From Dastarcus helophoroides (lineage: Eukaryota; Arthropoda; Insecta; Coleoptera; Bothrideridae): a stretch of 64,000 bases of DNA. Within the stretch, counting starts at the first letter, position 1. Each line of letters opens with the position of its first letter. A program made the position numbers and the translations under genes. This document shows, piece after piece, positions 45,515 through 56,769 of the stretch. The stretch lies in NCBI GenBank assembly GCA_028583605.1, contig CM053328.1, forward strand, positions 9,316,782 to 9,380,781, read 5' to 3'. The notes below the pieces were generated by a model, which made no database searches, was not told the origin of the DNA, and saw only the letters and a program-made list of their open reading frames with translations.

Positions 45515-45920
45515 CTGGTTATTAATTTTTCTGCGACCCACTTTGGAAATATTTAAATTTTTAGTAATGAAAGTTGATAATATTCTAAAACATTTTTTTT
45601 GAGAATATTATCAACTTTCATTACAAAAAATTTAAATAAGTCCAAACTGGGTCGCAGAAATGTTAAATGAAAATAATGCTTCCGACCAATAAGAGTACCA
45701 TGAAGAAGTACAAATAAAATCCTCTTTGCTCTTCGTTCGCCGGTTTAGGGATTTTGACGCCTAAAAATTAAAAAAAAGTAGCGACATTTGTACAAGTTTT
45801 GATGACTAAAAAAAAGGTCCGTGTGACGGTTCAACCTATTGAATGACTAAAAAAAAGCTCCTCATTACTTCGATCGAGAAACAGTTTTGTAGAAATTCAA
45901 ATTTTTAAATTAAACCCAAA
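45515..45920. mobile_element. Family B foldback with extension
   Basis: The arm TTTCTGCGACCCACTTTGG (about 45530) is repeated in reverse as CCAAACTGGGTCGCAGAAAT (about 45643), with the inner part GATAATATTCTAAAACA against GAGAATATTATCAAC. It is followed by CCAATAAGAGTACCATGAAG and the CTTCGTTCGCCGG extension shared with 21930. Confidence 0.7.
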
Positions 45921-45924
45921 CATT

Positions 45925-46525
45925 TTGTTTTGTGCTGTTTTTTTTTAAATTCCCTTAGATTTAAAATTAAAATATTCTGTCTTTTGACTTCTCTAAAACT
46001 TTTCTAGTTTAAACTTGAAAAATACTCATTTTTAAAATGCCTGATTTAAAATTAAAATAAGGTTAAATCTCGAATTCGTTTTATACAGTTCATCTAAAAC
46101 TTTAAAAGTGAGATTCTGTAAAAAATTTTTAAATTTTCAGAAACAGGCGAAATTTTCAGAAAATCCAGGTTACATTATAAAATTTCAAGAAAAGGTCAAA
46201 ATTAAAAAAAAAAAAGTGAAATAGTAGAAATTTGCACAAAAAGTCGAGACTTTGAAAATAGGTAGACATTTTGAAAAATGATCAAATTCGGAAAAAAGTC
46301 ATAACTTTTTCGAACTTTGATAATAAAGGATCGAAATTTAAAAAAAATGAAAATTCTGGAAAAAGGCCAAAATTTTGAAAAAAATGTAATTTTTCAAAAA
46401 GATGAATATTTAAAAAAAAAATTGGGTTTCTTAATTTTCCAACCAACGTTTTCAACAAAACATTCTGCGACAAGCACGAACTCTTTAAAACCGCGTTTAT
46501 TTGAACTAATTTTATAAGTTTTTGA
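45925..46525. repeat. A-rich degenerate repeat block
   Basis: GTCGAGACTTTGAAAAT-type segments. Small frames on both strands are not supported. Confidence 0.45.
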
Positions 46526-46528
46526 TCA

Positions 46529-47457
46529 CTCTCTTCTCTTCTCTTCTCTTCTCCTCTTCTCTTCTCTTCTCTTCCTCTCCTCTCCTCTCCTCTCCTCTCC
46601 TCTCCTCTCCTCTCCTCTCCTCTCCTCTCCTCTCCTCTCCTCTCCTCTCCTCTCCTCTCCTCTCCTCTCCTCTCCTCTCCTCTCCTCTCCTCTCCTCTCC
46701 TCTCCTCTCCTCTCCTCTCCTCTCCTCTCCTCTCTCTCTCCTCTCCTCTCCTCTCCTCTCCTCTCTCTCCTCCTCTTCCTCTCCTCTCCTCTCCTCTCCT
46801 CTCCTCTCTCCTCTCCTCTCCTCTCCTCTCCTCTCCTCTCCTCTCCTCTCCTCTCCTCTCCTCTCCTCTCCTCTCTCTCTCCTCTCCTCTCCTCTCCTCT
46901 CCTCTCCTCTCCTCTCCTCTCCTCTCCTCTCCTCTCCTCTCCTCTCCTCTCCTCTCCTCTCCTCTCCTCTCTCTCCTCTCCTCTCTCTCCTCTCCTCTCC
47001 TCTCCTCTCCTCTCCTCTCCTCTCCTCTCCTCTCCTCTCCTCTCCTCTCCTCTCCTCTCCTCTCCTCTCCTCTCCTCTCCTCTCCTCTCTCTCCTCTCTT
47101 CTCCTCTCTTCTCCTCTCTTCTCCTCTCTTCTCCTCTCTTCTCCTCTCTTCTCCTCTCTTCTCCTCTCTTCTCCTCTCTTCTCCTCTCTTCTCCTCTCTT
47201 CTCCTCTCTTCTCCTCTCTTCTCCTCTCTTCTCCTCTCTTCTCCTCTCTTCTCCTCTCTTCTCCTCTCTTCTCCTCTCTTCTCCTCTCTTCTCCTCTCTT
47301 CTCCTCTCTTCTCCTCTCTTCTCCTCTCTTCTCCTCTCTTCTCCTCTCTTCTCCTCTCTTCTCCTCTCTTCTCCTCTCTTCTCCTCTCTTCTCCACTCTT
47401 CTCCTCTCATCTCCTCTCTTCTCCTCTCTTCTCCTCTCTTCTCCTCTCTTCTCCTTT
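46529..47457. repeat. Polypyrimidine tract (TCTCC)n and (CTCTTCTCCT)n
   Basis: Pure pyrimidine on the + strand from 46529 to 47394 (866 bases); two single A interruptions (47395, 47409) before the end near 47457. There are three zones: a short mixed CTTCT zone to about 46572, about 520 bp of TCTCC units with occasional length slips, then about 36 copies of the 10-bp unit CTCTTCTCCT. Frames of more than 290 codons on both strands (SSPLL and REEKRGEE types) exist only because the repeat has no stop codon. A long homopurine-homopyrimidine run of this kind can form triplex DNA. Confidence 0.97.
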
Positions 47458-48780
47458 GTGAAATTTGTGAAAAAATTCACAATTTTTAAGAAAGCTTCGA
47501 AAATTCAGAAATTCTCAAAAAGTCAAAATTTTCTAAAGGTCTGTATATTAAATAAAAGCTAAAGTTATTATAAAAGGCGAAATTTCCAAAAAAAGTCAAA
47601 ATTTTAGAAAACATTAGAAAATCTTAAAGAATGTCGAAATATTCATAGAAAATAAAATTTGGAAAAGAAAGTTAAGGTCTTCAAAGACAGTCAGTATTTT
47701 GAAACAAATGTCAAACTTTTGAAAAAGCCGATATTTTTAACAGTTACGGCAATTTGAACCAAAAAGTCAAAATTTTCAAAAAACTTCAAAATGTTAGAAA
47801 ATATCGGAATTTAAAATATTAGAAGAATTTTCAAATTTTCAAAAAAGCTGAATTTTTCGAATAATTTGGAGAAATGTCGAAATCTCTAGAAAATTTGAAA
47901 TTTTTAAAAAAGTTTTGAGAAGGTAAAATTTGGGAAACAGACGAAATTTGCTGCAGTTCAAATTTTGAAAGACAAAAATCGAACAAATTTTAAAAAGTTT
48001 AAAATTTAATGGAAATTAAAAAACTAAATACAATATAAAAAAAGTGTCAACTTTACAAAAATCCTCAGATTTTCAAAGAGTAATCGAAATTTTGAAAAAA
48101 ATGTGGCTAATTTGAAAGAGTTCAAATTTTTAGAAAAATTCGAAAATTTGCAAAATAGGCGCAAATTTTAGACAAAGGTTTGATGTCTCACTTAAAAAAC
48201 TCTACATAAAACTTAAATTTTTTTTTGAAAGTCGAAATTGTCAAAGAGATCGAAAGTGTGCAAAAAGTAGAAATGTTGAAAATAGTTGGAATTTTAAAGA
48301 ATCGACATTTTTAATAATCTTCAAAAAAATTTAAATTTTAAGAGGCAAATATTTTGAATTTTAAGAGGCAAAAAATTTGGAAAAAAATGGTGAACAATCG
48401 ATTTTTTTAAAAAAGACCAATTTTTCAATAAAGCGGAATTTTTTTTATAAAAAAAAATCGAAATATCAAAAATTAATTGGAATTTTGATGTTTCTCAAGA
48501 TTTTAAAAAATATACGAGAATTCAAAAAATAAGGCAAAATTTTCAAAAAGATCCGAGCAAAAGAAGTCAAAATTGAAAATAGTAGTATATAAAACATTTG
48601 GAAAAAATCGACATTTTCAAAAACTTGAGAAGAATATGAAAAAATGGCGAAATTTTCAAAAAAAAATCGTAAATTTTAAGAGTTGACATTTTGAAAAATT
48701 GAGAGTTTTTCAGTCAAGTTTTTAATATCCGAAATTTTCAAAGCCAAAATATTGAAAAAAAAGCCAAAATTATCAGATAA
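47458..48780. repeat. A-rich degenerate repeat block
   Basis: AAAATTTTCAAAAAAGTC-type segments immediately after the polypyrimidine tract. No gene. Confidence 0.5.
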
Positions 48781-48923
48781 GTCGGCCTTTTTTAAAACTT
48801 TTAAAATTTCAGAAATTCAAATTTTTTCGAAAATTTCCATTTTTTTATTTGAAATTCTCGACTTTTTGATGATCAAGACATTTTTTTTTAAATTTGACGT
48901 TTTCTCATAATTTGAAAATTTTT

Positions 48924-49012
48924 TTTTGTGGATCTGACTGGTCCTTGGTCATCTTCAAAAATTGAAATACAAATCTTTCTTCGTTTCAGGGGAAATGTAT
49001 TTTAATTTTTGA
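48924..49012 (+). mobile_element. Family A fragment
   Basis: TTTGTGGATCTGACTGGTCC, then TTGGTCATCTTCAAAAATTG and TTTCTTCGTTTCAGGGG. Outer end and distal arm joined with the stem deleted. Confidence 0.6.
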
Positions 49013-51960
49013 AAATCTTCACCTTGTTTTCAAAATTTTAATTTTAAATTACTGTGTGACTTCACAAATTTCCATTTTTTTTTAAATTTCGATTTTTTTA
49101 AATTTCATTTTTTTTTTAAATTTCAATTTTTTTTTAAATTTCGATTTTTTCAAGTCCGCCTTTTTTTAAAATGTTGACCATTTTTGAAAATTTTAACTTT
49201 TTTGAATATTACAACATTTTTCAAATTCACGATTATTTTTATGAAAATCGCGACATTTTCTAAAATGTTGACTATTTTTTTTCGACTATTTTCAAATTTT
49301 CGCCTCTTTTTTCAAAATTTTTCCAAAATTTTGGTTTTTAAAGAAATCAAATTTTTTTAAAATTTTAGGTTTTTCAAATTTTTTAAATTACTTTGAAAAT
49401 TTTCTTTTTTAAAATATTTCCAGTTTATAAAAATTTCATTCTTCAAATTTTTGGATTTTCTAAAATATCTACTTTTTTCAAAATCTCGCCATTTTTGACT
49501 ATTTTCCAACCTTTTTAATATGAAGGTTTTTTTAAAATCCTTATTTTTTATGGTTTATTTTTTGTTTAAAAACTGTAACTTTTCATGAGAATTTCGACAT
49601 TTTTCGAAATTTTCACTTTCAAATTTCGACTTTTTCTCTAATTTTCTTTTTCCAAAATTTAACTTTTTTGGAAACTTGGGCTTTTTCAAAACTTTGACAT
49701 TTTTCAAATCTTTGACATTTTTCAAATCTTTGACATTTTTCAAATCTTTGACATTTTTCAAATCTTTGACATTTTTCAAATCTTTCACATTTTTCAAAAC
49801 TGAAATTTTTCAAAACGTTGACATTTTTCAAAAAGTCAACGTTTTTCAAAGGTTTGATTTTTTCGAAATATTGAAGTTTCCTGAAAGCTTTGGCATATTT
49901 CGAGAATTTTGTTTTGAAAAGCTTTTATGAAAACTGAGCACTATTTCTTAAATTTTTGAATTTTTTAAAAAGTTTTTAGTTTTTTTTTTCAACATTTCGC
50001 CTTCTTTTGTAATTTTTGATTATATTTTGATTTTTTAAAAGTTACGAATGTTTTTCAAAGTGACAACTTTTTTGAAAATTTTGATTTTTTTTAAATCGAT
50101 AATTCAAGAGTTTTGTTTTTTAAAAACTTTTTTGAAAATGAACCGTTTTTCACATTTCTGAATTTTGTGTAAAGTTTTAACATTTTTTTTCAACATTTCG
50201 TCTTTTTTTAAATAATTTTTGATTATTTTTCAATATTACGTCCATTTTAAAAAGTTAGAATTATGGCAAAATTTCAACTATTTTTTTAAATCTTGATACT
50301 TTTTAAACATTTTAACTTTTTTATCAAAATTTCGACATTTTTCAAAATTTTATTGTTTTTTCAAAAAATTTAACTTTTTCAAAATTAATTAATTAAAATT
50401 AATTTGAAAATTTTCTTCTTTAATAAATTTTGAATTTATAGAAATCGTTTATTCTTCAAATTTTCGAATTCTTTGAAAATATATATTTTTTTCAAAATTT
50501 CGCAATTTTTGACAATTTGCCAACTTTTTAAAAATCACCATAAATTTCCAATTTTTAAGGTTTATTTTTTCTTTAAAGATTGTAACTTTTCCTGACAATT
50601 TCGAAAGTTTCACTTTTAAATTTCCACCTTTTTTTCTAATTTTCTTTTACCAAATTTCAACCTTTTTGGCAATTTTGGCTTTTTCAAAACTTTGACATTT
50701 TTTAAAAAGTCAACAACATTTTTCAAAAAGTCCACGTTTTTCAAAGGTTTAATTTTTTCTAAATATTGAAGTTTTCTAAAAGCCTTGGCATAATTTTGTT
50801 TTTAAAAGCTTTTATGAAAACTGAGCCGTATTTTTTAAATTTTTGAATAGTTTAAAAAATTTTAAGTTTTTTTTCAACATTTCGCCTTCTTTTGTAATTT
50901 TTGATCATATTTCGATTTTTTTAAGAAGTTACGAATTTTTTTTTAAATTACAACTTTTTTGAAAATTTTGATTTTATTTTAAAATCGAGTATTCGAGAAT
51001 TTTATTCTTCAAAACCGTTTTTGAAAACTGAACCGTTTTTTCAATTTATGAATTTTTTGGAAAGTTTTAACATCTTTTTTTTTCAACATTTCGTCCTTTG
51101 TTTATCATTTTTGATTATTTTTCCATATTTTGTCCTTTTTAAAAAGTTGGAATTATGTTAAAATTTCAACTATTTTTTTTAAATTTCGATATTTTTTAAC
51201 ATTTTAACTTTTTATAAAAATTTCGACATTTCTTAAAATTAAAAAGTAACGAATTATGTTTAAAATTTAAACTTTTTTTCTTAAATATTGATATTTTCTA
51301 AACATTTTATGTAAATTTCGACATTTTTCAAAATTTTAGTTTTTTCCAAAATTTTAAGTTTTTCAACATTTTCAAATTATTTTAAAAATTTTCTTCTTTT
51401 AAAAATTTCGAATTTATAGAAATCGTTTATTCTTCCAATTTTCGAATTCTTTGAAAATACCTATTTTTTTCAAAATTTCGCAATTTTTAACTATTTTCCA
51501 ACTTTTTAAAAATCGCTGTTTTTTTTCAGTCTCCAATATTTAAGATTTATTTTTTCTTTAAAGATTGTAACTTTTTCTGACAATTTCGAAATTTTCACTT
51601 TTAAATTTCGACCTTTTTTCTAATTTTCTTTTACCAAAATTTAACCTTTCTGGAAATTTTAGCTTTTTCAAAACTTTGACATTTTTCAAAAACTCACATG
51701 TTTTTCATAAGTTTGAATTTTTTTGAAATGTTTAAGTTTCCTGAAAGCGTTGGAATATTTCGAGAATTTTGTTTTTAAAATCTTTTATGAAAACTGAGCC
51801 GTATTTTTTAAATTTCTGAATTGTTTAAAAAGTTAAGTTTTTTCAACATTTCGCCTTCTTTTGTAATTTTTAATTATATTTCAATATTTTTAAAAAGTGA
51901 CGAATTTTTTTCAGAATTACAACTTTTTTGAAAATTTTGACTTTTTTAAATTCAAATGAT
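49013..51960. repeat. T-rich complex satellite, unit about 0.9-1 kb
   Basis: The marker TTTTATGAAAACTGAGC recurs near 49925, 50812 and 51787. Other shared blocks are TTTCAACATTTCGCC and CTTTTCTGACAATTTCG. Two and a half diverged units are visible. An 18-bp minisatellite lies inside at 49690-49800. Confidence 0.65.
49690..49800. repeat. 18-bp minisatellite, about six copies
   Basis: CTTTGACATTTTTCAAAT repeats in tandem. Because the unit is six codons, frames remain open on both strands (KNVKDL repeats on the - strand), which explains the local small open frames. Confidence 0.9.
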
Positions 51961-51964
51961 GGAA

Positions 51965-53163
51965 AAACTTTATCAGGGCCGATTATACTCAAGGATGTTG
52001 ACTGACTACTACTGCTTGATCAAGACGGACCAATTAAAAGCTAAATAATCTAGAAAAACAAAGATTATAAGTTCCCAGTGTACATTCTTTATGTTATATT
52101 TCTGGAGATCCGTCATTTTTCAAACATTTGCCAAATGTCGTGGTTGATGAAAATTTCAAAACTGCTTATTTTAAATGACAACAACAAACACTTAAAAAAC
52201 ACAAAGAAGTTCAGTGACATGACGAAATTTCAGTTTTGTTGACCAGTGTATTCTAGTGATTATTATCGACTTCATAAAGCTTTTGGTTCCTCTTTGAAGT
52301 GATTGGGTGCGGTACAAAGATGTCTAAACTTCTTATCTTTTCATGGGCAACTATTTGTTCTAAATCTAAAGCTTTGTTTAGATTTATTAGATTAGATTTT
52401 ATTAATGGTATCCGCGACTTTTCGCGGATACCATTAATAAAATTTAAGAAACCAATACAAAGAAGAACTCATTTTGAAACAAGGCGATATCAATGGTTGA
52501 AGTAACTTTTTAAATAGGACTCAAATAAGGAGTAAGAGTAACCTGAATGTCTGCTATAAGTATATGAACTAAAAACCCAGTGAACCGTTAAAAAATAGAG
52601 TAGTGGCATTAATATAATAATAATCCGCAATTCACGCTCAATCTGATTCGATTTAGAACCAGTTTCGAATTATATTTTACTTCCGACTCGTAAATTGTGA
52701 TTTACTGATAGCGGACCTGTTGTCTAATCTATGCAGCGTAGTAGTGAGTAACGGTCATCATTTCAATGTTTTCATCCTAATAAAGACGAAATTAAAGCGC
52801 GACGCATCGAATGATCTCATCTTAACTCCTAAACATCAGCTTCGTCAAAACGAAGGCAACATCATCAATAAACTCGGTTAAAGTTAATTATCTTCGCATT
52901 CGCTACGGTGTCCTTTTAAACTTCCTCGGTTTTTAATAAGCTATCGAACTTCGATTCAATTCAACCTTCTTTATTTGGTGGTAGATTTTTTATAAAGCAA
53001 TTTGATAATGCCAGATGCCGCGAAGGTTATTTAAAACTTCCTTATTTTGCACCACTGCTTGCTGTTGTACCCTTAGACAAAGAATTTTTACTTATCCAAG
53101 GTTGCGTCTAGTCTTAGGTTGTGTCTCACTCCAGAATCTCCTAATCGTATGCTGCTGGGTTTA
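51965..53163. other. Unique interval of about 1.2 kb
   Basis: No satellite theme, moderate AT content. The 68-residue frame at 52299-52505 crosses a perfect hairpin (52396-52443), has no recognised domain and is not called. Nothing else can be assigned. Confidence 0.4.
52396..52443. repeat. Perfect 22-bp inverted repeat, 4-base loop
   Basis: ATTTTATTAATGGTATCCGC continues to CGA, then CTTT, then the exact reverse complement. The arms match at all 22 positions. It could be a very compact foldback insertion or a structured RNA hairpin. Confidence 0.85.
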
Positions 53164-53171
53164 GTTGAAAC
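53164..53171. repeat. Target duplication, left, hAT-C
   Basis: GTTGAAAC, repeated exactly at 58793-58800 next to the opposite element end. Confidence 0.85.
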
Positions 53172-53544
53172 CAGTTCTTCGAACCGGAACTGAATCAAAA
53201 ACCAGAAACCGTTATTTTCGGCGAAACCGGAAAAAATATCGGTTTAGTTTGCTTCGTTGAATTTATGTACTTAAAACAGTTTTTTTTTACCCTTAAGTGA
53301 GGAATTTTTTCTTAGAAATTTCAATTTCTTTTTCAAAATTGTACCCAAATTAAAATTAAGAGTTTACTTTCAGTCTATTATTTCTGTTTTAAAATTATAT
53401 TAAAAACTAACAATTTCCAGTTTCTAAAAGTGTTGACTTTATTCTCAAAATTTTAAGTCAAATTAAAATTATAAGTTTTAACTTGAATCTTTTTGTAAAA
53501 TTTTCGAGATTTTCTTAAAATTTCGACTTTTATCTGGATATTTA

Positions 53545-53880
53545 TTTATTCATTTACCAAAAAATACAGAAAATACTCTGTCTTCAGAGGTACACAAGGT
53601 TACCTGTACGTAGTTCTGGTTTCCCTTAATCTAGACTTACTCAATCTAAAACTTATATGTATATTACTTAATTTAAATGAATATAATTTGCCAAAATTAT
53701 TGTCATTCCCTTTTCTATACATTTATAAACTTACTAAAACAAACAATAAATATTTGTAAAAAAATTAACAAAATAACATTTTAAATACAAAATTAAATAG
53801 TATTCCTAGAGCTAATCCATGTGGCCAATTTTCTTTTAATAGTCTTGTTCGTCATATTAAGGTTTTTCAATTCAATTGAA
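53545..53880 (-). mobile_element. Possible 3' end of a non-LTR retrotransposon
   Basis: Read on the - strand, the sequence ends TTGGTAAATGAATAAATAAA, an ATAAA-type tail like those of several insect LINE clades, preceded by about 300 bp free of the satellite theme. A short frame at its upstream end (NKTIKRKLATW, then stop) could be the very C-terminus of ORF2, but no reverse transcriptase motif is present. Confidence 0.35.
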
Positions 53881-54330
53881 TATTAGTCGAAATATTTTTT
53901 TTCTTCTCTTAAAATTTCGAGTTTAAAATAAAAAAAATATCCTCCATTGTAATTTTAAAATAAAGCATTAGCAGTGTTTTTCATTCAAGCTAGAGAAAAT
54001 CGGCTTTCCTTACGATTTTATTTGCAAATTCGAGTTTTTCTGGAAATTTCAACTTTTTGTAGAAAACCCCAAATTTACTTCTTTCTTTAAACTTCTATTT
54101 TTCTTCCCTAATTTAATCTCTCTTTAGTCAATTTTTCGATTTTTCGTCTATTTATTCTTGCAAATTCCACTTTTTTTAGTATTTAATTTTTTTTCGGAAT
54201 CTCAAATTTAAATTCTTATGACTTTCTAAAACTTTCTAAAATTTCAAGATATGATTTTTTTCTTAAAATTTTCGCTGATATCTCGTTATTTTAAAATTAT
54301 TCTTGAAATTTTAAATGTTGAATTAAAAGG

Positions 54331-54445
54331 GCATAGGGCTATTAGTACAGTGAATCGGCCCCAGAAGGATATCTGGATCATCTTTTAAGGGTGTGTTGCT
54401 AATAAGATACTTTGATTATGCAAGTTTCAGATCTCTATCTATTAA
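54331..54445. repeat. Inverted repeat arm flanking the intact mariner (left)
   Basis: About 115 bp resembling the reverse complement of 56653-56767, sharing AGATATCTGGA/AGGATATCTGGATC, TGTGTTGCTA and GCAAGTTTCAG. The mariner therefore sits between arms of an older foldback. Confidence 0.6.
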
Positions 54446-54455
54446 GGACTATCTA

Positions 54456-56537
54456 CAGGGTGTTTCATAATTGCATGCTGAACCGGCAGGGGGATATTCC
54501 TTGGGCAATTTTAAGACAAAATTTTCATATTAACATAGGTCCGGAAACGCTTCATTTTCGATATACAGGGCGGTAAAAATTGAAGAAAAAATCGGTTTTT
54601 CTTCAATATTTTTGAGACTGGTTTAGATATTTTTTTGATATTCAGTACACGATATCTGGGTATAAAAGCAAGTATTTTGACAAAAAAACATTTGTTCTGA
54701 TTCCACCAGTGGCGTTCCCACAAACAGATCGATACACATTTTTGAAAAAAAAAATGTGACGCCAGTGATATTTTTCAAAATAAAAATTATTTTCCTAGTC
54801 TTTGTTGTGTTTCTATCAAAAATGAGCTCTTGACTTTTTGTCCTACGTAGATTAATTTATTAATGAAATCTTAACAATGAAATTAATTAAATCATATCAG
54901 GCGTTGAAAATGTCCACCACCTGCAAGTACGCACGCCTCAAATCTTCTTCTCATAGATTCGCGTACTCGTTGAAAAATTCCTGGCGTATTTCTTATAGTG
55001 TTGCAGGAATCTGTTATGCGATTTCTCAGTTCTTCTTCAGTTTGGATTGGGGTGCTATAAACTAAGGTTTTAAGATAGCCCCATAAAAAATAATCTAGAC
55101 TGTTCAGGTCAGGGGACCTAGGCGGCCATAATTCTGTTCCTGCTCTGCCTATCCAGCGATTATTGTAATTTTGGTCCAAATATGCACGTGCCAAAACACT
55201 AAAATGCGCAGGGGCACCATCGTGCATAAACCACATTCGATTTCGGATTAAAACGGGGACATCTTCTAACAGCACTGGTAAATCATTTTCAAGAAAGTGA
55301 CGATAATTTTCTCCATTTAATCTTCTTGGCAGAAAAAAGGGTCCAATTAAATAGTCATCAACAATTCCTGCCCACACATTTACCGAGAATTGTTCTTGGT
55401 GATTGACTTCGACCGTGGCATGCGGGTTCTCTTCAGCCCAAAAGTGATTGTTGTGGAAGTTTCTAATTGCATTTCGGGAAAAACTGGCTTCATCAGTAAA
55501 TAATACTTCTCTGTCAAATAGTGGATTTTCAACAATTTTTTGAATAAACCATTGGCAGAAATTTATACGAAATGGTAAATCCCGAGGCAGTAAGGCCTGA
55601 ACCCGTTGAATATGGTAAGGGTATAACAAAAAATCGTGAAGTATCCTCCAGACTAAAATATGTGAGATATTTAAATTACTAGCAATTTTCCTTGTGCTTA
55701 TTTCGGGATTTTGCTCAACTGAATTAAGAACAGCTATTTCAGTTTCTTCTGTTCTTGCGGTTCTTTGTGCCCCTTTTAAGTGATGACCGGGTTTAAAATA
55801 TGCCTTCTCGCGTAATCTTCTATGAACGCTTGAAAAAGTTCTTGCATCTGGCACAATTCTTTGCGGAAAACGCTCTGCATACAGTCGCCTAGCTTCAAAT
55901 GCATTTCCATCCGCAAGACCGTACATGTAATGAATATCGGCAAACTCAGCATTCTCAAACATATTTTCTTATACTTATCAATCACTCACATTCAGATAAA
56001 GTATTGAAGTGAAAAATTTGACACTTGGTTGTAAACACAAAACTAAATCTCAGTGGCCTACTAGATTTTCATTAATAAATTAATCTACCACAGCGGCATA
56101 GCAAGTAAATGATTTTTATTTTTTAATTCGGAAACCGTCCCTCATAGGACAAAAAGTCAAGAGCTCATTTTTAATAGAAACACAAAAAAGACTAGGAAAA
56201 TAATTCTTATTTTGAAAAATAGCATTGGCGTCACATTTTTTTTTTTTCAAAAATGTGTATCGACCTGTTTGTAGAAACGCCACTGGTGGAATCAGAACAA
56301 ATGTTTTTTTTGTCAAAATACTTGCTTTTATACCCAGATATCGTGTACTGAATATCAAAAAAATATCTAAACCAGTCTCAGAAATATTGAAGAAAAACCG
56401 ATTTTTTCTTCAATTTTTACCGCCCTGTATATCGAAAATGAAGCGTTTCCGGACCTATGTTAATATGAAAATTTTGTCTTAAAATTGCCCAAGGAATATC
56501 CCCCTGCCGGTTCAGCATGCAATTATGAAACACCCTG
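54456..56537 (-). mobile_element. Mariner-superfamily element, intact transposase
   Basis: Termini CAGGGTGTTTCATAATTGC and its reverse complement, flanked by TA (54454-54455 and 56538-56539). TIRs span about 54456-54845 and 56145-56537, with scattered mismatches and small indels. A further inverted match (GTAGATTAATTTATTAATGA at about 54846 against about 56070-56090) lies inside, displaced by roughly 55 extra bases in the right arm. The coding frame between the TIRs is complete. It shares the CAGGGTGTT start and coding length with the decayed element at 2343, but the rest of the TIRs differ, so it is a sister lineage. Confidence 0.9.
54892..55962 (-). CDS. Mariner/Tc1-superfamily transposase, DD41D
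   Basis: An uninterrupted 356-residue protein. Residues 1-110 form the DNA-binding part, with ADIHYMYG and RLYAERFP as in DUF4817-type regions, then a second helix-turn-helix (STRKIASNLNISH, about 89-101) before VWRIL. The RNase H-like catalytic domain carries FTDEASF (D157), MHDGAPAHFS (D248) and SPDLNSLDYFLW (D290). Forty-one residues separate the second and third acidic positions, giving DD41D, a spacing known for the rosa-type lineage; membership is inference. The start at 55962 is the first methionine and matches the start of the relative at 2983. The enzyme would cut at its own TIRs and insert at TA. Intact frame, triad and both TIRs suggest possible activity, but divergence between the TIR arms argues against a very recent insertion. 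Confidence 0.95.
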   Translation of the reverse strand: MFENAEFADIHYMYGLADGNAFEARRLYAERFPQRIVPDARTFSSVHRRLREKAYFKPGHHLKGAQRTARTEETEIAVLNSVEQNPEISTRKIASNLNISHILVWRILHDFLLYPYHIQRVQALLPRDLPFRINFCQWFIQKIVENPLFDREVLFTDEASFSRNAIRNFHNNHFWAEENPHATVEVNHQEQFSVNVWAGIVDDYLIGPFFLPRRLNGENYRHFLENDLPVLLEDVPVLIRNRMWFMHDGAPAHFSVLARAYLDQNYNNRWIGRAGTELWPPRSPDLNSLDYFLWGYLKTLVYSTPIQTEEELRNRITDSCNTIRNTPGIFQRVRESMRRRFEACVLAGGGHFQRLI

Positions 56538-56652
56538 TATATTTCCATAACATTTTTGAATTTTATATAAATCGGTTGTCGTTTTTTTAGAAAAAACAAT
56601 TTTCTATTTTTCGATTTTTTTAGAATTTTTTCGATTTTTTTTAAAAACTAAA

Positions 56653-56767
56653 ATAGATAAAGAACTGAAACTTGCAGGATCAAAGAATCTCATTAGTAGC
56701 AACACATTCTAAAAAATGGGTCCAGATATCTTTCTGGGACAGATTCACTATGCTTATCGTCCTATGG
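56653..56767. repeat. Inverted repeat arm flanking the intact mariner (right)
   Basis: Partner of 54331-54445, about 115 bp from the mariner end on this side compared with 10 bp on the left. Confidence 0.6.
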
Positions 56768-56769
56768 CA

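Noticed and set aside
46529..47457. Telomere or subtelomere repeat
   Set aside because: Neither TTAGG nor related arthropod telomere units are present; the unit is TCTCC or CTCTTCTCCT.
46512..47562. Open frames of 294-346 codons on both strands
   Set aside because: They are translations of the stop-free polypyrimidine repeat. There is no sequence complexity, and frames are open on both strands at once.
52299..52505. 68-codon frame
   Set aside because: Crosses a perfect hairpin and has no recognisable feature.
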